A stretch of 64,000 nucleotides of DNA from positions 1-64,000 of the forward strand of contig CANPTW010000009.1 in NCBI GenBank assembly GCA_947577075.1. The letters run 5' to 3'. Origin of the DNA: an uncultured Oscillibacter sp. GTDB lineage: Bacteria; Bacillota; Clostridia; Oscillospirales; Oscillospiraceae. The position numbers were made by a program, and so were the translations under genes. Below, one piece after another: positions 17,245 through 26,262 of the stretch. Below the pieces are notes generated by a model, which ran no database searches, had not been told where the DNA came from, and saw only the letters and a program-made list of their open reading frames with translations. The stretch's first letter is position 1, and each line of letters opens with the position of its first letter.

Positions 17245-18167
17245 ATCTGCAGCTGGTTTTGCCTCCGCCATTCCCGGGGGGAAATGCCGTAGCGCTTTTT
17301 GAAGGCCCGGGAGAAGTGGAGCTGGTTGGGATAGCCGCAGCGCACGGCAATGACGCCGATGGACTGGTTGGTGCCCTTCATCAGATCGGCCGCCTTGGAC
17401 AGCCGCAGGCGGATCAAAAACTCCTGGGGCGGGCAGCCCATGCTCTCCTTGAAGATCTTGCTGAAATAGCTCCGGTTCAGCTTGCACACGTCCGCCAGCT
17501 CCTCTATGGTGAGCTCCCGGTGATAGTTGTGCTCCATATACGTGATGGACTCCTGGATGTAAAAGTCCTTGAGCTGAACGCCATGGAGGGCCCGGCGGGT
17601 GGAAGAAGTCTCGATCAGCGCGTCCAGGAACAGGAAGAGGTTCCCGATCAAATGGAGGCTGGAGGCCTCGGAGTGCTGGGCAATATAGAGCATGATGTCC
17701 CGCACCGCCTGCCCCTGGGCGGGGCTCTGGGGGCGGTAGATGGGCTGGAGGGCCCGCAGTCCGGCGCTCTCTACATACTCCGCCGCCCGAAGGCCGTCGA
17801 ACTCCAGCCAGACATACTTCCAGGGCCGGTCCTTGTCGGCCACATAGGTGTTGACCTGGCCGGGGCAGATCAAAAATCCCTGGTCGGGCCCCAGGTCATA
17901 GTCCCGGCGCACGCCCTCCTGGTCCGTGTTGTCCAGATGCCCCCGCCCGGAGATCACGTAATGGAACAGGTAGTGGTTCCGGACATAGGGCCCGAAGGAA
18001 TGGAGGGGCGCGCACTGCTCCCAGCCATATTGATAGAGCCGCAGGTCCAGAAAGTTCTCGTTTGGGAAGACGGAAAAGGAATAATCCTCCATCTCGCTCC
18101 ACATCCTTTCTTGCCGCCGGTTGGAATGGGAGTCATTGTACTGCCGCAAGAGCTGTAAAGAATCCAT
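17235..18167 (-). CDS. AraC-family transcriptional regulator (second)
   Basis: 310 aa. The N-terminal 150 residues look like the AraC cupin sensor (HYVISGRGHLDN, GFLICPGQVNTYVADKDRPW). The C-terminal HTH pair is clear: LTIEELADVCKLNRSYFSKI and QSIGVIAVRCGYPNQLHFSR, ending FKKRYGISPREWR. The start ATG at 18167 follows GAAAGG; the frame is open for 26 more codons but that stretch lies within a diverged MITE copy. This is the RafR/MsmR type that often controls alpha-galactoside operons, so it and the regulator at 10426 may both act on this locus. Promoter -10 and start codon appear to lie within MITE-derived DNA. Confidence 0.9.
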   Translation of the reverse strand: MDSLQLLRQYNDSHSNRRQERMWSEMEDYSFSVFPNENFLDLRLYQYGWEQCAPLHSFGPYVRNHYLFHYVISGRGHLDNTDQEGVRRDYDLGPDQGFLICPGQVNTYVADKDRPWKYVWLEFDGLRAAEYVESAGLRALQPIYRPQSPAQGQAVRDIMLYIAQHSEASSLHLIGNLFLFLDALIETSSTRRALHGVQLKDFYIQESITYMEHNYHRELTIEELADVCKLNRSYFSKIFKESMGCPPQEFLIRLRLSKAADLMKGTNQSIGVIAVRCGYPNQLHFSRAFKKRYGISPREWRRQNQLQIKK

Positions 18168-18326
18168 CGGCCTTTCATCGGCGCTGCAGGGCAGCGCCGA
18201 AAGCCGCATATGCGGCTTTCCGTGCGTGGCTTCACGGGAACCCATGGGCGCTCCGCGCCCCGGCGAACCTTTGGTCCGCCGGCCGACCGAAAGGATTCCC
18301 CCCTCCTTTTAACTGCGTTGACTATA
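18128..18326 (-). mobile_element. Diverged MITE copy overlapping the start of the second AraC gene
   Basis: Read on the minus strand it starts TATAGTCAACGCAGTT (18326-18311). It then keeps the landmarks of the 192-bp MITE in order: the GGTCCGCCGG region, GGGGCGC, GCCGCATATGCGGC and GGCGCTGCAGGGCAGCGCC stems. The far end near 18128 is weakly matched. It contains the AraC start codon and RBS. A possible promoter is TTGGCT, 17 bp, TATAGT (minus strand, about 18350-18321), with the -10 box being the MITE end itself. Confidence 0.65.
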
Positions 18327-18463
18327 TCACAATTTCTTCGGAAAGCCAACAAAAATTTTGAGTTCCCCGCAGGAATTTGCCCCGGAGGACCTCTTTGCCC
18401 TTCCCGGCGGCGCCGGGTCCCGGCCGGGGGCGCGGCTTTCCGCAATTTTATGGGAACTCGCCA

Positions 18464-18492
18464 TTGTTTTTTCAGCCTCCCTCCGGTATAAT
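18464..18492 (+). promoter_or_regulatory. Promoter of the clostripain-like gene
   Basis: TTGTTT (18464-18469), 17-bp spacer, perfect TATAAT (18487-18492), 68 bp before the ATG, which is preceded by AAAGGAAGTGA. Confidence 0.75.
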
Positions 18493-18559
18493 ACCGTCAG
18501 CAAAGTTGAAGTCCTCCCGGCCCGGCGCCGGGAAATTCGTACAAAGGAAGTGATCCTTC

Positions 18560-20911
18560 ATGGACAGACCCAGAGGCCGGGAAAAGCACGTCACCGGCCC
18601 GGCGAAGAAGGTAGAGAAACGGGGCTCCGGCCTCGGCGGCGGCCCGGTGGGCACAGGACGGGGCGGACAGAGCGGTTCCGGCTCCCGCAGCGGCGGCGGC
18701 GGAGCGCGCTCCGGCGGGGGGCTGAAGCTCATCCTCCTGCTGGCGGTGCTGCTGCTGGGCGGCGGCGGCGGCCTGGGGGCCCTGCTGGGCGGCGGGCAGG
18801 CCGGCGGCGGCTTGACGGCCCCGGTCAGTCAAAGCACCCCCTCCTCCGGCCAGAGCGGCGGGGCGGCGGATCTCAGCGCCCTCTTCGGCAGCCTGGGGGG
18901 CGGCAGCGTCTCCAGCGGCTGGGAGGGCCAGGCCAACACCGGGCGGCTGGACGAAACCGTCGCCCCGGGGGCCCGGGAGAAGTACACCCAGCCCCTGGGC
19001 GGCGGGAAAGACACCGTCACCCTCATGGTCTACATGTGCGGCACGGATTTGGAATCCCGCAGCGGCATGGGCACCGCCGACCTTCAGGAGATGCTGGCGG
19101 CGGACCTGGGGAAAAACGTCAACCTTCTGGTGTACACCGGCGGCTGCTCGGGCTGGCGGAACAACCAGGTCAGCAGCAAGACTAACCAGATCTGGCAGGT
19201 GAAAAACGGAAAGCTGGCCTGCCTGGAAAAGGACCTGGGGGCCATGTCCATGACGGATTCCTCCACGCTGTACAGCTACATCCGCTGGTGCGAGAAAAAG
19301 TTCCCCGCCAGCCGGTACGGCCTCATCCTCTGGGACCACGGCGGAGGCTCCGTCAGCGGCTACGGCTACGACGAGAAATTCGCCTCCACCGGGTCCATGA
19401 GCCTTTTCGGCGTGGACGAGGCCCTGCAGGACGCCGGGGTGAAGTTCGACTTCGTGGGCTTCGACGCCTGCCTCATGGCCACGGCGGAGACCGCCCTGAT
19501 GCTGACGGAGCACGCGGACTATCTCATCGCCTCGGAGGAGACGGAACCCGGCGTGGGCTGGTACTACACCGATTGGCTCACCGCCCTGGGGAAGAATCCC
19601 TCCATGCCCACCATTGAGATCGGGCGGAACATCGTGGACAGCTTCGTGGACACCTGCGCCCAGAAGTGCCGGGGCCAGCTGACCACCCTGTCCGTCATCG
19701 ACCTTGCCGAGCTGGAGGCCACCCTGCCCCAGGCCTTGGCGGACTTCTCCCGCTCCACCTCCAAGATGATCGAGGCCAAGGACTACCAGACCGTCGCGGG
19801 CGCCCGGAACGGGGCCCGGGAGTTCGCCCAGTCCAGCAGGATCGACCAGGTGGACCTGGTGCACCTGGCCAAGAACCTGGGCACAAAGGAGGGCGAGGCC
19901 CTGGCGGAGGCCCTGCTGGGGGCGGTAAAGTACAACCGGACCTCCTCCAACATGACCAACGCCTACGGCGTGTCCATTTACTTCCCCTACCGGAAGTCCT
20001 CCACCGTGAACCAGGCCGTGTCCACCTACCGGGCCATCGGCCTGGACGACAGCTACAGCAAGTGCATCCGGGACTTCGCCTCCATCCAGCAGGCGGGCCA
20101 GGCGGGCTCCGGCGGCAGCGGCTCCCCCCTGGAGGCGCTGATGGGCCTGTCCGGCGGCGGCTCCTCCGGCGGGGCGGACGCCGTGGCCTCCCTGCTCCAG
20201 GCGGCCCTGGGCAGCGGCTTCTTCGCCGACCGCTCCCTGGACCTGAACAGCGTCTCCGAATACGTGGCGGACCACCGCTTCGCCGGGGAGGACCTGGCCT
20301 GGACCGCGCGGGAGGACGGGGCCCCCGTCCTCCGCCTCAGTGAGGACCAGTGGAAGCTGGTCCACTCCCTGGACCTGAACCTCTTCTACGACGACGGCGA
20401 GGGCTTCATCGACCTGGGACTGGACAACGTCTTCAACTTCGACGACCAGGGCAATCTGCTGGGCGATGTGGAAGCAACCTGGCTGGCGGTGAACGGCCAG
20501 GTCGTGGCCTACTACCACGAGAGCACTGTGGACGACGGGGAACACTACGCCATCACCGGCTATGTGCCCGTGCTCCACAACGGCCGTCGGGCGGAGCTGC
20601 TGCTGGCCTTTGACGACGGGAATCCCTACGGCTATGTCACCGGCGTCCGGGCCGTCTACAGCGAGGGAGAGACAGGGACCGTTGCCAAAAGCGACGCCGC
20701 CCTCCAGGAGGGGGACGTCCTGGAGTTCCTCTGCGATTATTACGGCTACGACGGTACCTATCAGGACAGCTACCTCCTGGGGGACCCCCTGACCGTTCCC
20801 GGCGAGGGCCTGACCATCTCCGACGTGCCCCTGGAGGGCGGCGCGATCCGGGCCTCCTACCGCTTCACGGATCTCTATCAGCAGAGCTGGTGGACGCCCC
20901 CCATTCCCTGA
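18560..20911 (+). CDS. Membrane-anchored clostripain-like cysteine peptidase (family C11)
   Basis: 783 aa. A charged, Gly-rich cytosolic tail (1-53) precedes one transmembrane helix (about 55-75), so the bulk is extracellular. The C11 catalytic domain (about 150-510) begins TVTLMVYMCGTDLES, with catalytic H260 in LILWDHGGG and C304 in GFDACLMA, the His/Cys dyad of clostripain. The C-terminal ~250 residues are beta-rich with no family I can name. Clostripain-type enzymes cleave after Arg or Lys. It has its own promoter and RBS. It is followed by convergent-spacer element copy 2. Confidence 0.9.
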   Translation: MDRPRGREKHVTGPAKKVEKRGSGLGGGPVGTGRGGQSGSGSRSGGGGARSGGGLKLILLLAVLLLGGGGGLGALLGGGQAGGGLTAPVSQSTPSSGQSGGAADLSALFGSLGGGSVSSGWEGQANTGRLDETVAPGAREKYTQPLGGGKDTVTLMVYMCGTDLESRSGMGTADLQEMLAADLGKNVNLLVYTGGCSGWRNNQVSSKTNQIWQVKNGKLACLEKDLGAMSMTDSSTLYSYIRWCEKKFPASRYGLILWDHGGGSVSGYGYDEKFASTGSMSLFGVDEALQDAGVKFDFVGFDACLMATAETALMLTEHADYLIASEETEPGVGWYYTDWLTALGKNPSMPTIEIGRNIVDSFVDTCAQKCRGQLTTLSVIDLAELEATLPQALADFSRSTSKMIEAKDYQTVAGARNGAREFAQSSRIDQVDLVHLAKNLGTKEGEALAEALLGAVKYNRTSSNMTNAYGVSIYFPYRKSSTVNQAVSTYRAIGLDDSYSKCIRDFASIQQAGQAGSGGSGSPLEALMGLSGGGSSGGADAVASLLQAALGSGFFADRSLDLNSVSEYVADHRFAGEDLAWTAREDGAPVLRLSEDQWKLVHSLDLNLFYDDGEGFIDLGLDNVFNFDDQGNLLGDVEATWLAVNGQVVAYYHESTVDDGEHYAITGYVPVLHNGRRAELLLAFDDGNPYGYVTGVRAVYSEGETGTVAKSDAALQEGDVLEFLCDYYGYDGTYQDSYLLGDPLTVPGEGLTISDVPLEGGAIRASYRFTDLYQQSWWTPPIP

Positions 20912-20935
20912 CGGCGCTCTGCACGCAAAACATAA

Positions 20936-21160
20936 CGACGGCGGAAGCGTTACGCTTCCGCCGTCTCAGGCTGGCAAAAAAGAATTTTTTGCCAGCCTGA
21001 GCAAGTTTTCAGAACCCGTGAGAAGTTCTGAAAACTTATGATTTAAATGGCGCAGGAAACCCTTCCTGGGTTTCCCGCGCACACCCTTCCTTCCCGTTGA
21101 AGTAGTTTTCGGCTTTTTTTGACAGTCTGCGACGGCGGAAGCGTCACGCTTCCGCCGTCT
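20936..21160. repeat. Convergent-spacer element, copy 2
   Basis: Outer hairpins GACGGCGGAAGCGT/ACGCTTCCGCCGTC at 20936-20965 and again at 21130-21160. Internal hairpins at 20966-21000 (16-bp perfect stem), 21003-21037 and 21055-21075, then the constant strip ending CACACCCTTCCTTCCCGT at 21097. Between convergent clostripain and Sel1 genes. The core has the same order as copies 1 and 3, but both the flanking hairpins and the first two core stems differ in sequence while staying paired. Confidence 0.8.
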
Positions 21161-21170
21161 GTTTATGCCC

Positions 21171-22421
21171 TTACTTCCGCCGGACCCACTTGCCGAAGAG
21201 GGTCTTCTTGTAGTTCAGCAGCTCCTCCTTGGCCTTGCTGAAATTCCCGGCTTTCTGGAGGTACTCCACGCCCTTGGGGATATCCTCCGGCACGCCGCCC
21301 AGGCCCCGGGCGTGGATATAGCCCCGCATATAGTCCGCCTCCCGGTTCTGCCAGTTCACCTTGTCCAGGAACTGGAGGGCCCTGGCGTAGTCCTGAGGCG
21401 TGCCCAGGCCGCAGAAGCAGCACTTCGCCAGATAAAACACGCCCCAGTTGTTCCCCTTCTTGTCGTGGGCAATGGACAGGTGGTGGAAGGCCTTGGCGTA
21501 GTCCTGGGGCACGCCCTGCCCCTCGTAATAGGCCACGCCCAGGTGGTTGTTGGCCCCGGTGTGGAGCGGGTCCTTGGCCAGCTCCTTCTCGTAGCAGGAA
21601 ACCGCATAGGCCATGTCCTGCTCCGTGCCCTTGCCCTCCTCGTACATATAGCCCACCTCGAACCAGTCGTTGGGGTTGCCGCCCTCGGCGGCCTCCCTGT
21701 ACCAGCGCAGGGCCTCCTCGTACCGCTCCGCCTTCTTCAGCTCGTCGGCGTAGATGGACTGGTGGAGGGGATACCCCAGCTCCGCGCCGATTTTAAAGAG
21801 GTCCTTCGCCTTCTCCGGCCGGGGGGCGATGATGTCCTCGTCTCCCTTGGTGTAATACTGGTTCAGGTTGTTGGCGGCGAAATAGACCCCGCCCCGGAAG
21901 GCCTTCCAGAACCAGTCCTCGCACTTGGAGATCTCCTCCCTCAGGTACGCCTTGAACTCCGCCTGGCTGGGGAAGGAGTCCTTGCCCTTGTTCTGGATGC
22001 GGAGGAAGTCCCACCAGAAGTAGCTGTTGCCCACCACGTACTGGCAGAAGGCGTCCCCGTCCTTTGCCAGGGCCTCCACCTGGCCGAAGGCCTCCTGGAG
22101 GCTCTCAAAGGGCATTTTCTTCTGAACGGAGGGGGTCAGCTCCCCGCTCCGCAGGGCCACCAGCACCCCCAGGGCGCTGCCCTGCTCCACGGACTTGTGG
22201 AGGAGCTTCGTGGCCCTCCGGTCGTCCTCCGGGAAGCCGTGGCCCCGCCAGACGTACTGATAGCCGCACAGGCACCGGGCCAGCACACAGCTGGCGTCCC
22301 CGTCCCCGGCGGCGGAGGCCGTTTCCAACAGGGCAAACGCCTCCCGGCCCCGGCCCGTGCGGACGTCGTAATAGATATCCTGAAGGGCCTGCTTTACTAC
22401 ATCGCTCAAAACTGCTGCCAT
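21171..22421 (-). CDS. Sel1/TPR-repeat protein
   Basis: 416 aa, no signal peptide or membrane helix. It is built of Sel1-like repeats, visible as phrases such as WYREAAEGGNPNDWFEVGYM, AVSCYEKELAKDPLHTGANN and ALQFLDKVNWQNREADYMRG. Such solenoids mediate protein-protein contacts. It begins 19 bp after the stop of the upstream membrane-protein gene, with AAAGGAGAGG before the ATG, so the two are one operon and probably act together. Partner unknown. Confidence 0.85.
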   Translation of the reverse strand: MAAVLSDVVKQALQDIYYDVRTGRGREAFALLETASAAGDGDASCVLARCLCGYQYVWRGHGFPEDDRRATKLLHKSVEQGSALGVLVALRSGELTPSVQKKMPFESLQEAFGQVEALAKDGDAFCQYVVGNSYFWWDFLRIQNKGKDSFPSQAEFKAYLREEISKCEDWFWKAFRGGVYFAANNLNQYYTKGDEDIIAPRPEKAKDLFKIGAELGYPLHQSIYADELKKAERYEEALRWYREAAEGGNPNDWFEVGYMYEEGKGTEQDMAYAVSCYEKELAKDPLHTGANNHLGVAYYEGQGVPQDYAKAFHHLSIAHDKKGNNWGVFYLAKCCFCGLGTPQDYARALQFLDKVNWQNREADYMRGYIHARGLGGVPEDIPKGVEYLQKAGNFSKAKEELLNYKKTLFGKWVRRK

Positions 22422-22440
22422 TGTGGAACCTCTCCTTTAT

Positions 22441-24066
22441 CTATTTGTTTGGTTTTTTGACCCGCTTCCAGTCCCGGCCTCCCGGCAGGAATTCTCCGCG
22501 GGGATACCCCGTCAGCCACGCCGCCGCCTCCCTGGGCGGCATCTTCGCCATATAGAAGCCCAGCTCCCCTCCCTCGGGCTTCGTGGCCTCCACGGTGCAG
22601 CGGGCGTCCGTTTTGTCCCCCGCCGTCACCCGGATCCACATATAGCCCGAGGCGTGGGTCAGGTCCACCAGCTGATAGGTGCCGTCCACAAGGCCCTCCG
22701 CCGCCACCTGGATGTCCTCCGCCGTAAAGTTGGCGTGGTTCTCCGCCGCGCCGCCGGCGTAGACCAGGGACAGCCTGGCCTGGGACTTCCGCTGCGTCCC
22801 GGATACGCCGTCCCGGGGGGCGGCATACACCCGCCGCAGGTCCCAGTCCGTCAGGTCCGGAGCCTCCCGGCGGAGCCAGCCCTCCAGGATGCCGCCTGCC
22901 CGCCGCGCGTCCGCCGACAGGGCCAGGCCCAGGTTCTCCCCCTCCTCGGAGGGGGCCAGCTCCAGCAGCAGCAGAACCTTTGGCTCTTCCCCGGCCTCCG
23001 CTCGTACAAAGCAGTTCAGGGACCGGAGCGTCCGGTTTCCCGCCGCAATGGGACGGGTGGGCGTCAGCTCGAAGCCGGATTCCTCCCCGTCCAGGCAGCG
23101 CTTCAGCTCCTCCCGCACCAGGGAGGCGCTCACCCGGGAGGTCACCGCGCCGTCCCGGCGCTTTAAGATCATATCCTGGGACCCCTCGCTCAAAATCTCC
23201 CGCTGGGCGGCCTGGGAGGCCCGGCGGTTCCGTCTCTGGCGGAAGTCCCGCTCGAAGTCCTCCCGTTCGCTCTCGTCCATGTTCCAGAAGCCGGTCCACT
23301 GGTCGTTCACGCCCCGCCGGGCCTCCGGCACCCGGAGGGACAGGCAGTCCGCCGCCGCCCGCAGCTCGTCGGACTTTTTAAAGTCGGTGATGTGCTTTTG
23401 CCAGCGGTCGTCCACCAGCACCAGCTGCATGATCCGGGTGGTGGTGGTGCGGTTCCCGCTGTGGCGGTGCCGGATCTTGTCCACCGTGAAAATTCCCCGG
23501 ATGCGGTCGATTCGGTTGGCCTGCTCTCCCAGGACCCACTCCTGCCCGATGCCAACCGCGTCGAACCATTGGCCGTTGGCCTCCAGATCCCGGTCCACCA
23601 TGGCGAAGAGCTCCCCCACCGGCGGGGCTTCCTCCGGATAGGGCAGCTGGCTGCGGATGGAGTCGGCCAGGCTGCTTCTTGCCGGGAAGAAGCAGTCCCG
23701 TCCACCGGCATAGCCCATGTAAAGCCCCAGGAGGAGCAGCAGCAGCCCGCCGCCGCCGCAGAACGCCAGGGTCACATAATCCGCAGTCTCCCGATAGGCC
23801 GGGTCCTGCTGCAGCCCCACATGGAACATGTAAAACATCCCCGCGGAGATCACAATCCACAGCGCTCCCCAAAGCACCCAGCTCAGCCGCTTTCGGGTCC
23901 GGGTAAGGCAGTACCCCTCCTCCGCGCCGTTGGGATTGTTCTTCCGCTGAACCGCCAGCAGAATCAATATAATCGGAACGGCAAAGGCCCGCAGCAGAAC
24001 CAACAGCGCCGCATAGACGACCACGTTCCATGGCCAGCGCAGAAAACCGCCCTTTTTTTCCTTCAT
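22441..24066 (-). CDS. Multi-pass membrane protein of unknown function
   Basis: 541 aa. Hydrophobic segments lie at about residues 10-33, 58-80 and 90-115, followed by a large soluble part (about 120-541). I recognise no family. The soluble part contains charged, DNA-free sequence with FTVDKIRHRHSGNRTTTTRI and KRRDGAVTSRVSASLVREEL, and ends KRVKKPNK. The start ATG at 24066 follows GGAGGAGG; the frame is open upstream but has no RBS there. First gene of an operon with the Sel1-repeat protein. Confidence 0.7.
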   Translation of the reverse strand: MKEKKGGFLRWPWNVVVYAALLVLLRAFAVPIILILLAVQRKNNPNGAEEGYCLTRTRKRLSWVLWGALWIVISAGMFYMFHVGLQQDPAYRETADYVTLAFCGGGGLLLLLLGLYMGYAGGRDCFFPARSSLADSIRSQLPYPEEAPPVGELFAMVDRDLEANGQWFDAVGIGQEWVLGEQANRIDRIRGIFTVDKIRHRHSGNRTTTTRIMQLVLVDDRWQKHITDFKKSDELRAAADCLSLRVPEARRGVNDQWTGFWNMDESEREDFERDFRQRRNRRASQAAQREILSEGSQDMILKRRDGAVTSRVSASLVREELKRCLDGEESGFELTPTRPIAAGNRTLRSLNCFVRAEAGEEPKVLLLLELAPSEEGENLGLALSADARRAGGILEGWLRREAPDLTDWDLRRVYAAPRDGVSGTQRKSQARLSLVYAGGAAENHANFTAEDIQVAAEGLVDGTYQLVDLTHASGYMWIRVTAGDKTDARCTVEATKPEGGELGFYMAKMPPREAAAWLTGYPRGEFLPGGRDWKRVKKPNK

Positions 24067-24432
24067 CGTTTCCTCCTCCTTATTCCCTGAAAAAAGACGG
24101 AGCGTCCTGTTTTTGATTTTACCAGCCGGCCGTAACTTTGTCCAGTCCCCGGGGCGGCTTTTTGCGGGGCGTTTTGCGGCCGGAGGGGGACCCCAGGTCC
24201 AGGCGGGGCCGGAGCGCATTTGGAACGGCCGCGCGTTCGTCCGCCCCGGCCCCTCCCGGAAGGCCGCCGCGGAGCGGATCGCCGGGTACAAGGAACCGGA
24301 TATTCCGGCATGCGCACAAAAGAGGCGGGGCCGGTCCCCGCCTCTCCGTTTGCCGCTTCCGCCTCCTATTCATTGACAGCGGGAACGCAGCTGTGGTATC
24401 ATCTAACAACTACATACTCTGGGAGGCTCTCC
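24067..24432. other. Divergent intergenic region upstream of mntP
   Basis: 366 bp between divergent genes. It holds a GAGGCGGGG/CCCCGCCTC hairpin at 24323-24346 and the mntP promoter: TTGACA (24373-24378), 18-bp spacer, TATCAT (24397-24402). I looked for the conserved loops of the yybP-ykoY manganese riboswitch and did not find them. The rest shows nothing recognisable. Confidence 0.5.
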
Positions 24433-25002
24433 ATGGATATTTTTGAACTGCTCCTCATCGCCGTCGGCCTTTCGATGGACGCCTTCGCCGTCTCCGTCTG
24501 CAAGGGCCTGTCCGTCCAGCGGCTGAAGCCCCGGCACTACCTTCTCACCGGCGCGTGGTTCGGCGGCTTTCAGGCTCTGATGCCCTCCGCCGGCTTCCTG
24601 CTGGGCTCTGCGTTTGAACGGTACATCGTCTCCTTTGACCACTGGATCGCCTTTGTCCTCCTGGCCTTCATCGGCGGAAACATGGTCAAGGAGAGCTTTT
24701 CCGGGGACGAGGACTGCCACGACGGCTCCTTCTCCCCCCGCACCATGTTCCTCCTGGCCGTGGCCACCAGCATCGACGCGCTGGCGGTGGGCGTCACCTT
24801 CGCCCTGCTGCCGGACGTGCACATCATCGCCGCCGTGTCCCTCATCGGCGTGACCACCTTCCTTCTCTCCGCCGCGGGGCTGAAGGCGGGCAACGTCTTC
24901 GGCCTGCGGTACAAGGCCCGGGCGGAGCTGGCGGGGGGTGTCATTTTAATCCTCATGGGCCTGAAAATCCTGCTGGAGCATCTGGGAATCCTCGCGTTCT
25001 GA
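24433..25002 (+). CDS. mntP: Manganese efflux pump MntP
   Basis: 189 aa inner-membrane exporter that lowers cytosolic Mn2+. It has six helices in two DUF204 halves, each with the conserved acidic motif: GLSMDAFAVSVCKGL near residue 15 and ATSIDALAVGVTFALL near 115. Length and topology are standard for MntP. The ATG at 24433 follows GGGAGG and a TTGACA promoter. It is followed immediately by convergent-spacer element copy 3. Confidence 0.95.
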   Translation: MDIFELLLIAVGLSMDAFAVSVCKGLSVQRLKPRHYLLTGAWFGGFQALMPSAGFLLGSAFERYIVSFDHWIAFVLLAFIGGNMVKESFSGDEDCHDGSFSPRTMFLLAVATSIDALAVGVTFALLPDVHIIAAVSLIGVTTFLLSAAGLKAGNVFGLRYKARAELAGGVILILMGLKILLEHLGILAF

Positions 25003-25006
25003 AAAA

Positions 25007-25226
25007 GACGCCCGCGCCGTCCGGGCGCGGGCGTCCCGCTTGCCGAAAACGGGGTTTCGCCAAGCGGCTTACGGGTTCAGACCGTTTTCAACGTTCGGAA
25101 CCCGAGGGATTGAAACCGTGCGGGAAACCCCTCCCGGGTTTCCCGCACACACCCTTCCTTCCCGTCTGATCCGGTTTCCGCGTTTTCCCGCAGCCCGGCG
25201 CCCGCGCCGTCCGGGCGCGGGCGCCC
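25007..25226. repeat. Convergent-spacer element, copy 3
   Basis: Outer hairpins GCCCGCGCCGTCCGGGCGCG at 25007-25036 and 25197-25226 (nearly identical). Internal stems at 25037-25066, 25073-25103 and 25121-25145, then the strip CACACCCTTCCTTCCCGT ending at 25165. It starts 4 bp after the mntP stop and ends 4 bp before the stop of the minus-strand gene. On the minus strand a T5 run follows the left hairpin. Confidence 0.8.
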
Positions 25227-25230
25227 CTCC

Positions 25231-26262
25231 TTACCGGTCCATGAGGATCAGGTTTTGGATGTTGTTCCGTCCTGAGCCGCTCTGGAGGAGGTACACGCTG
25301 TAAATGGCGTTGCTGGTCACGTCCAGATACAGGGAGCCGAACGTCTCGTGAGGCGGGTAGACGCCCAGCCAGGCGGAATCCAGCGTCTCAATGTCCAGGC
25401 CGGCGGGCATGGCCGACAGGTTCGTGTCCGCGTAGAAGAACTGATAGGTTCCGGGCATAATGCGCTTGAAGGCGGGAACCTCTTTAAACCGCAGGTCCGA
25501 CCAGACCACCCGGCCGTCGCTCATGATGACGTCCAGGGGGCCGCTGTTGTAGGCCAGATTCCCGATGCGGAAGCTGGAATACCCGTTGGAGGGCGGGCAG
25601 CAGCTGTCGGTGATCTGCATCAGGTCCAGGCCCCCGGCGGTGTTGATGACGGCGATGGTGGTAATCCCGTTTGCCTGGAAGGGCATGGTCTTCTGGATGT
25701 AGACATAGCCGTCGGTTCCGGTAACGGTCACCGTTTGATAGCCGGCGTTGACCTGGCCGTACGTAGTGGCGGAGGCGTAGTTCAGAAGATTCACAAACCG
25801 CCGGTTTCCGATGAAAATGCGGAAGGCGGGGTAGCCGTAGCCCGCGTTCAGAAAGCGCACCTTGGCCGCTCCCGGCCACAGTCCGCCGACGACGCCGGGC
25901 AGAACAATGATTCCGCCGCAGTTCCCGCTGGGACAGGTCCAGACCTGGTTGCCGCCAACGGTGTTCCCGGGGTAGACCGGGCCGCCCTCGCCGGGATTGG
26001 GCAGGGGGATCACAGGCTCCACCACGGCGCCGCCGTCGGTGTTTCCGGGGTAGACGGGGCCGCCCTCGCCGGGATTCGGAAGGGGAATTACGGGCTCTTG
26101 GCCGGGGTCCGTCACGCCGTTATTCATGTTGCCGGGATAGACGGGCCCGCCCTCGCCCACGTTGGGCAGGGGGATGACGGGTTCCACCGTCCGGCCCGCC
26201 CGGGCGGTGGGTGAGGAAAATTGCCGCATCATATTCTGTTCCATATATGCAGCCGGAAGCAA
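25231..26262 (-). CDS. DUF4397-like protein with N-terminal Pro/Gly repeats
   Basis: 343 aa from a TTG at 26262, or 337 aa from ATG at 26244. Residues 25-105 hold three ~20-residue repeats of EPVIPLPNPGEGGPVYPGN. A GNCGGIIVLPGVVGG stretch follows, then a beta-rich domain starting AKVRFLNAGYGYPAFRIFI that resembles DUF4397 surface domains, here in two copies (about 130-225 and 230-335). No signal peptide is visible, odd for a surface domain. RBS AAAGGAGG (26274-26281) is separated from the ATG by a perfect 18-nt hairpin, so the TTG inside that hairpin may be the real start. Function unknown. Confidence 0.7.
   Translation of the reverse strand: MLPAAYMEQNMMRQFSSPTARAGRTVEPVIPLPNVGEGGPVYPGNMNNGVTDPGQEPVIPLPNPGEGGPVYPGNTDGGAVVEPVIPLPNPGEGGPVYPGNTVGGNQVWTCPSGNCGGIIVLPGVVGGLWPGAAKVRFLNAGYGYPAFRIFIGNRRFVNLLNYASATTYGQVNAGYQTVTVTGTDGYVYIQKTMPFQANGITTIAVINTAGGLDLMQITDSCCPPSNGYSSFRIGNLAYNSGPLDVIMSDGRVVWSDLRFKEVPAFKRIMPGTYQFFYADTNLSAMPAGLDIETLDSAWLGVYPPHETFGSLYLDVTSNAIYSVYLLQSGSGRNNIQNLILMDR

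Noticed and set aside
24067..24432. Manganese riboswitch before mntP
   Set aside because: The conserved yybP-ykoY loop sequences were not found in the leader, and the promoter lies only about 30 bp before the start.
25960..26190. Possible CRISPR array from three GTAGACSGGSCCGCCCTCGC-type repeats
   Set aside because: In-frame 19-20 residue protein repeats with no spacer-like unique sequences.
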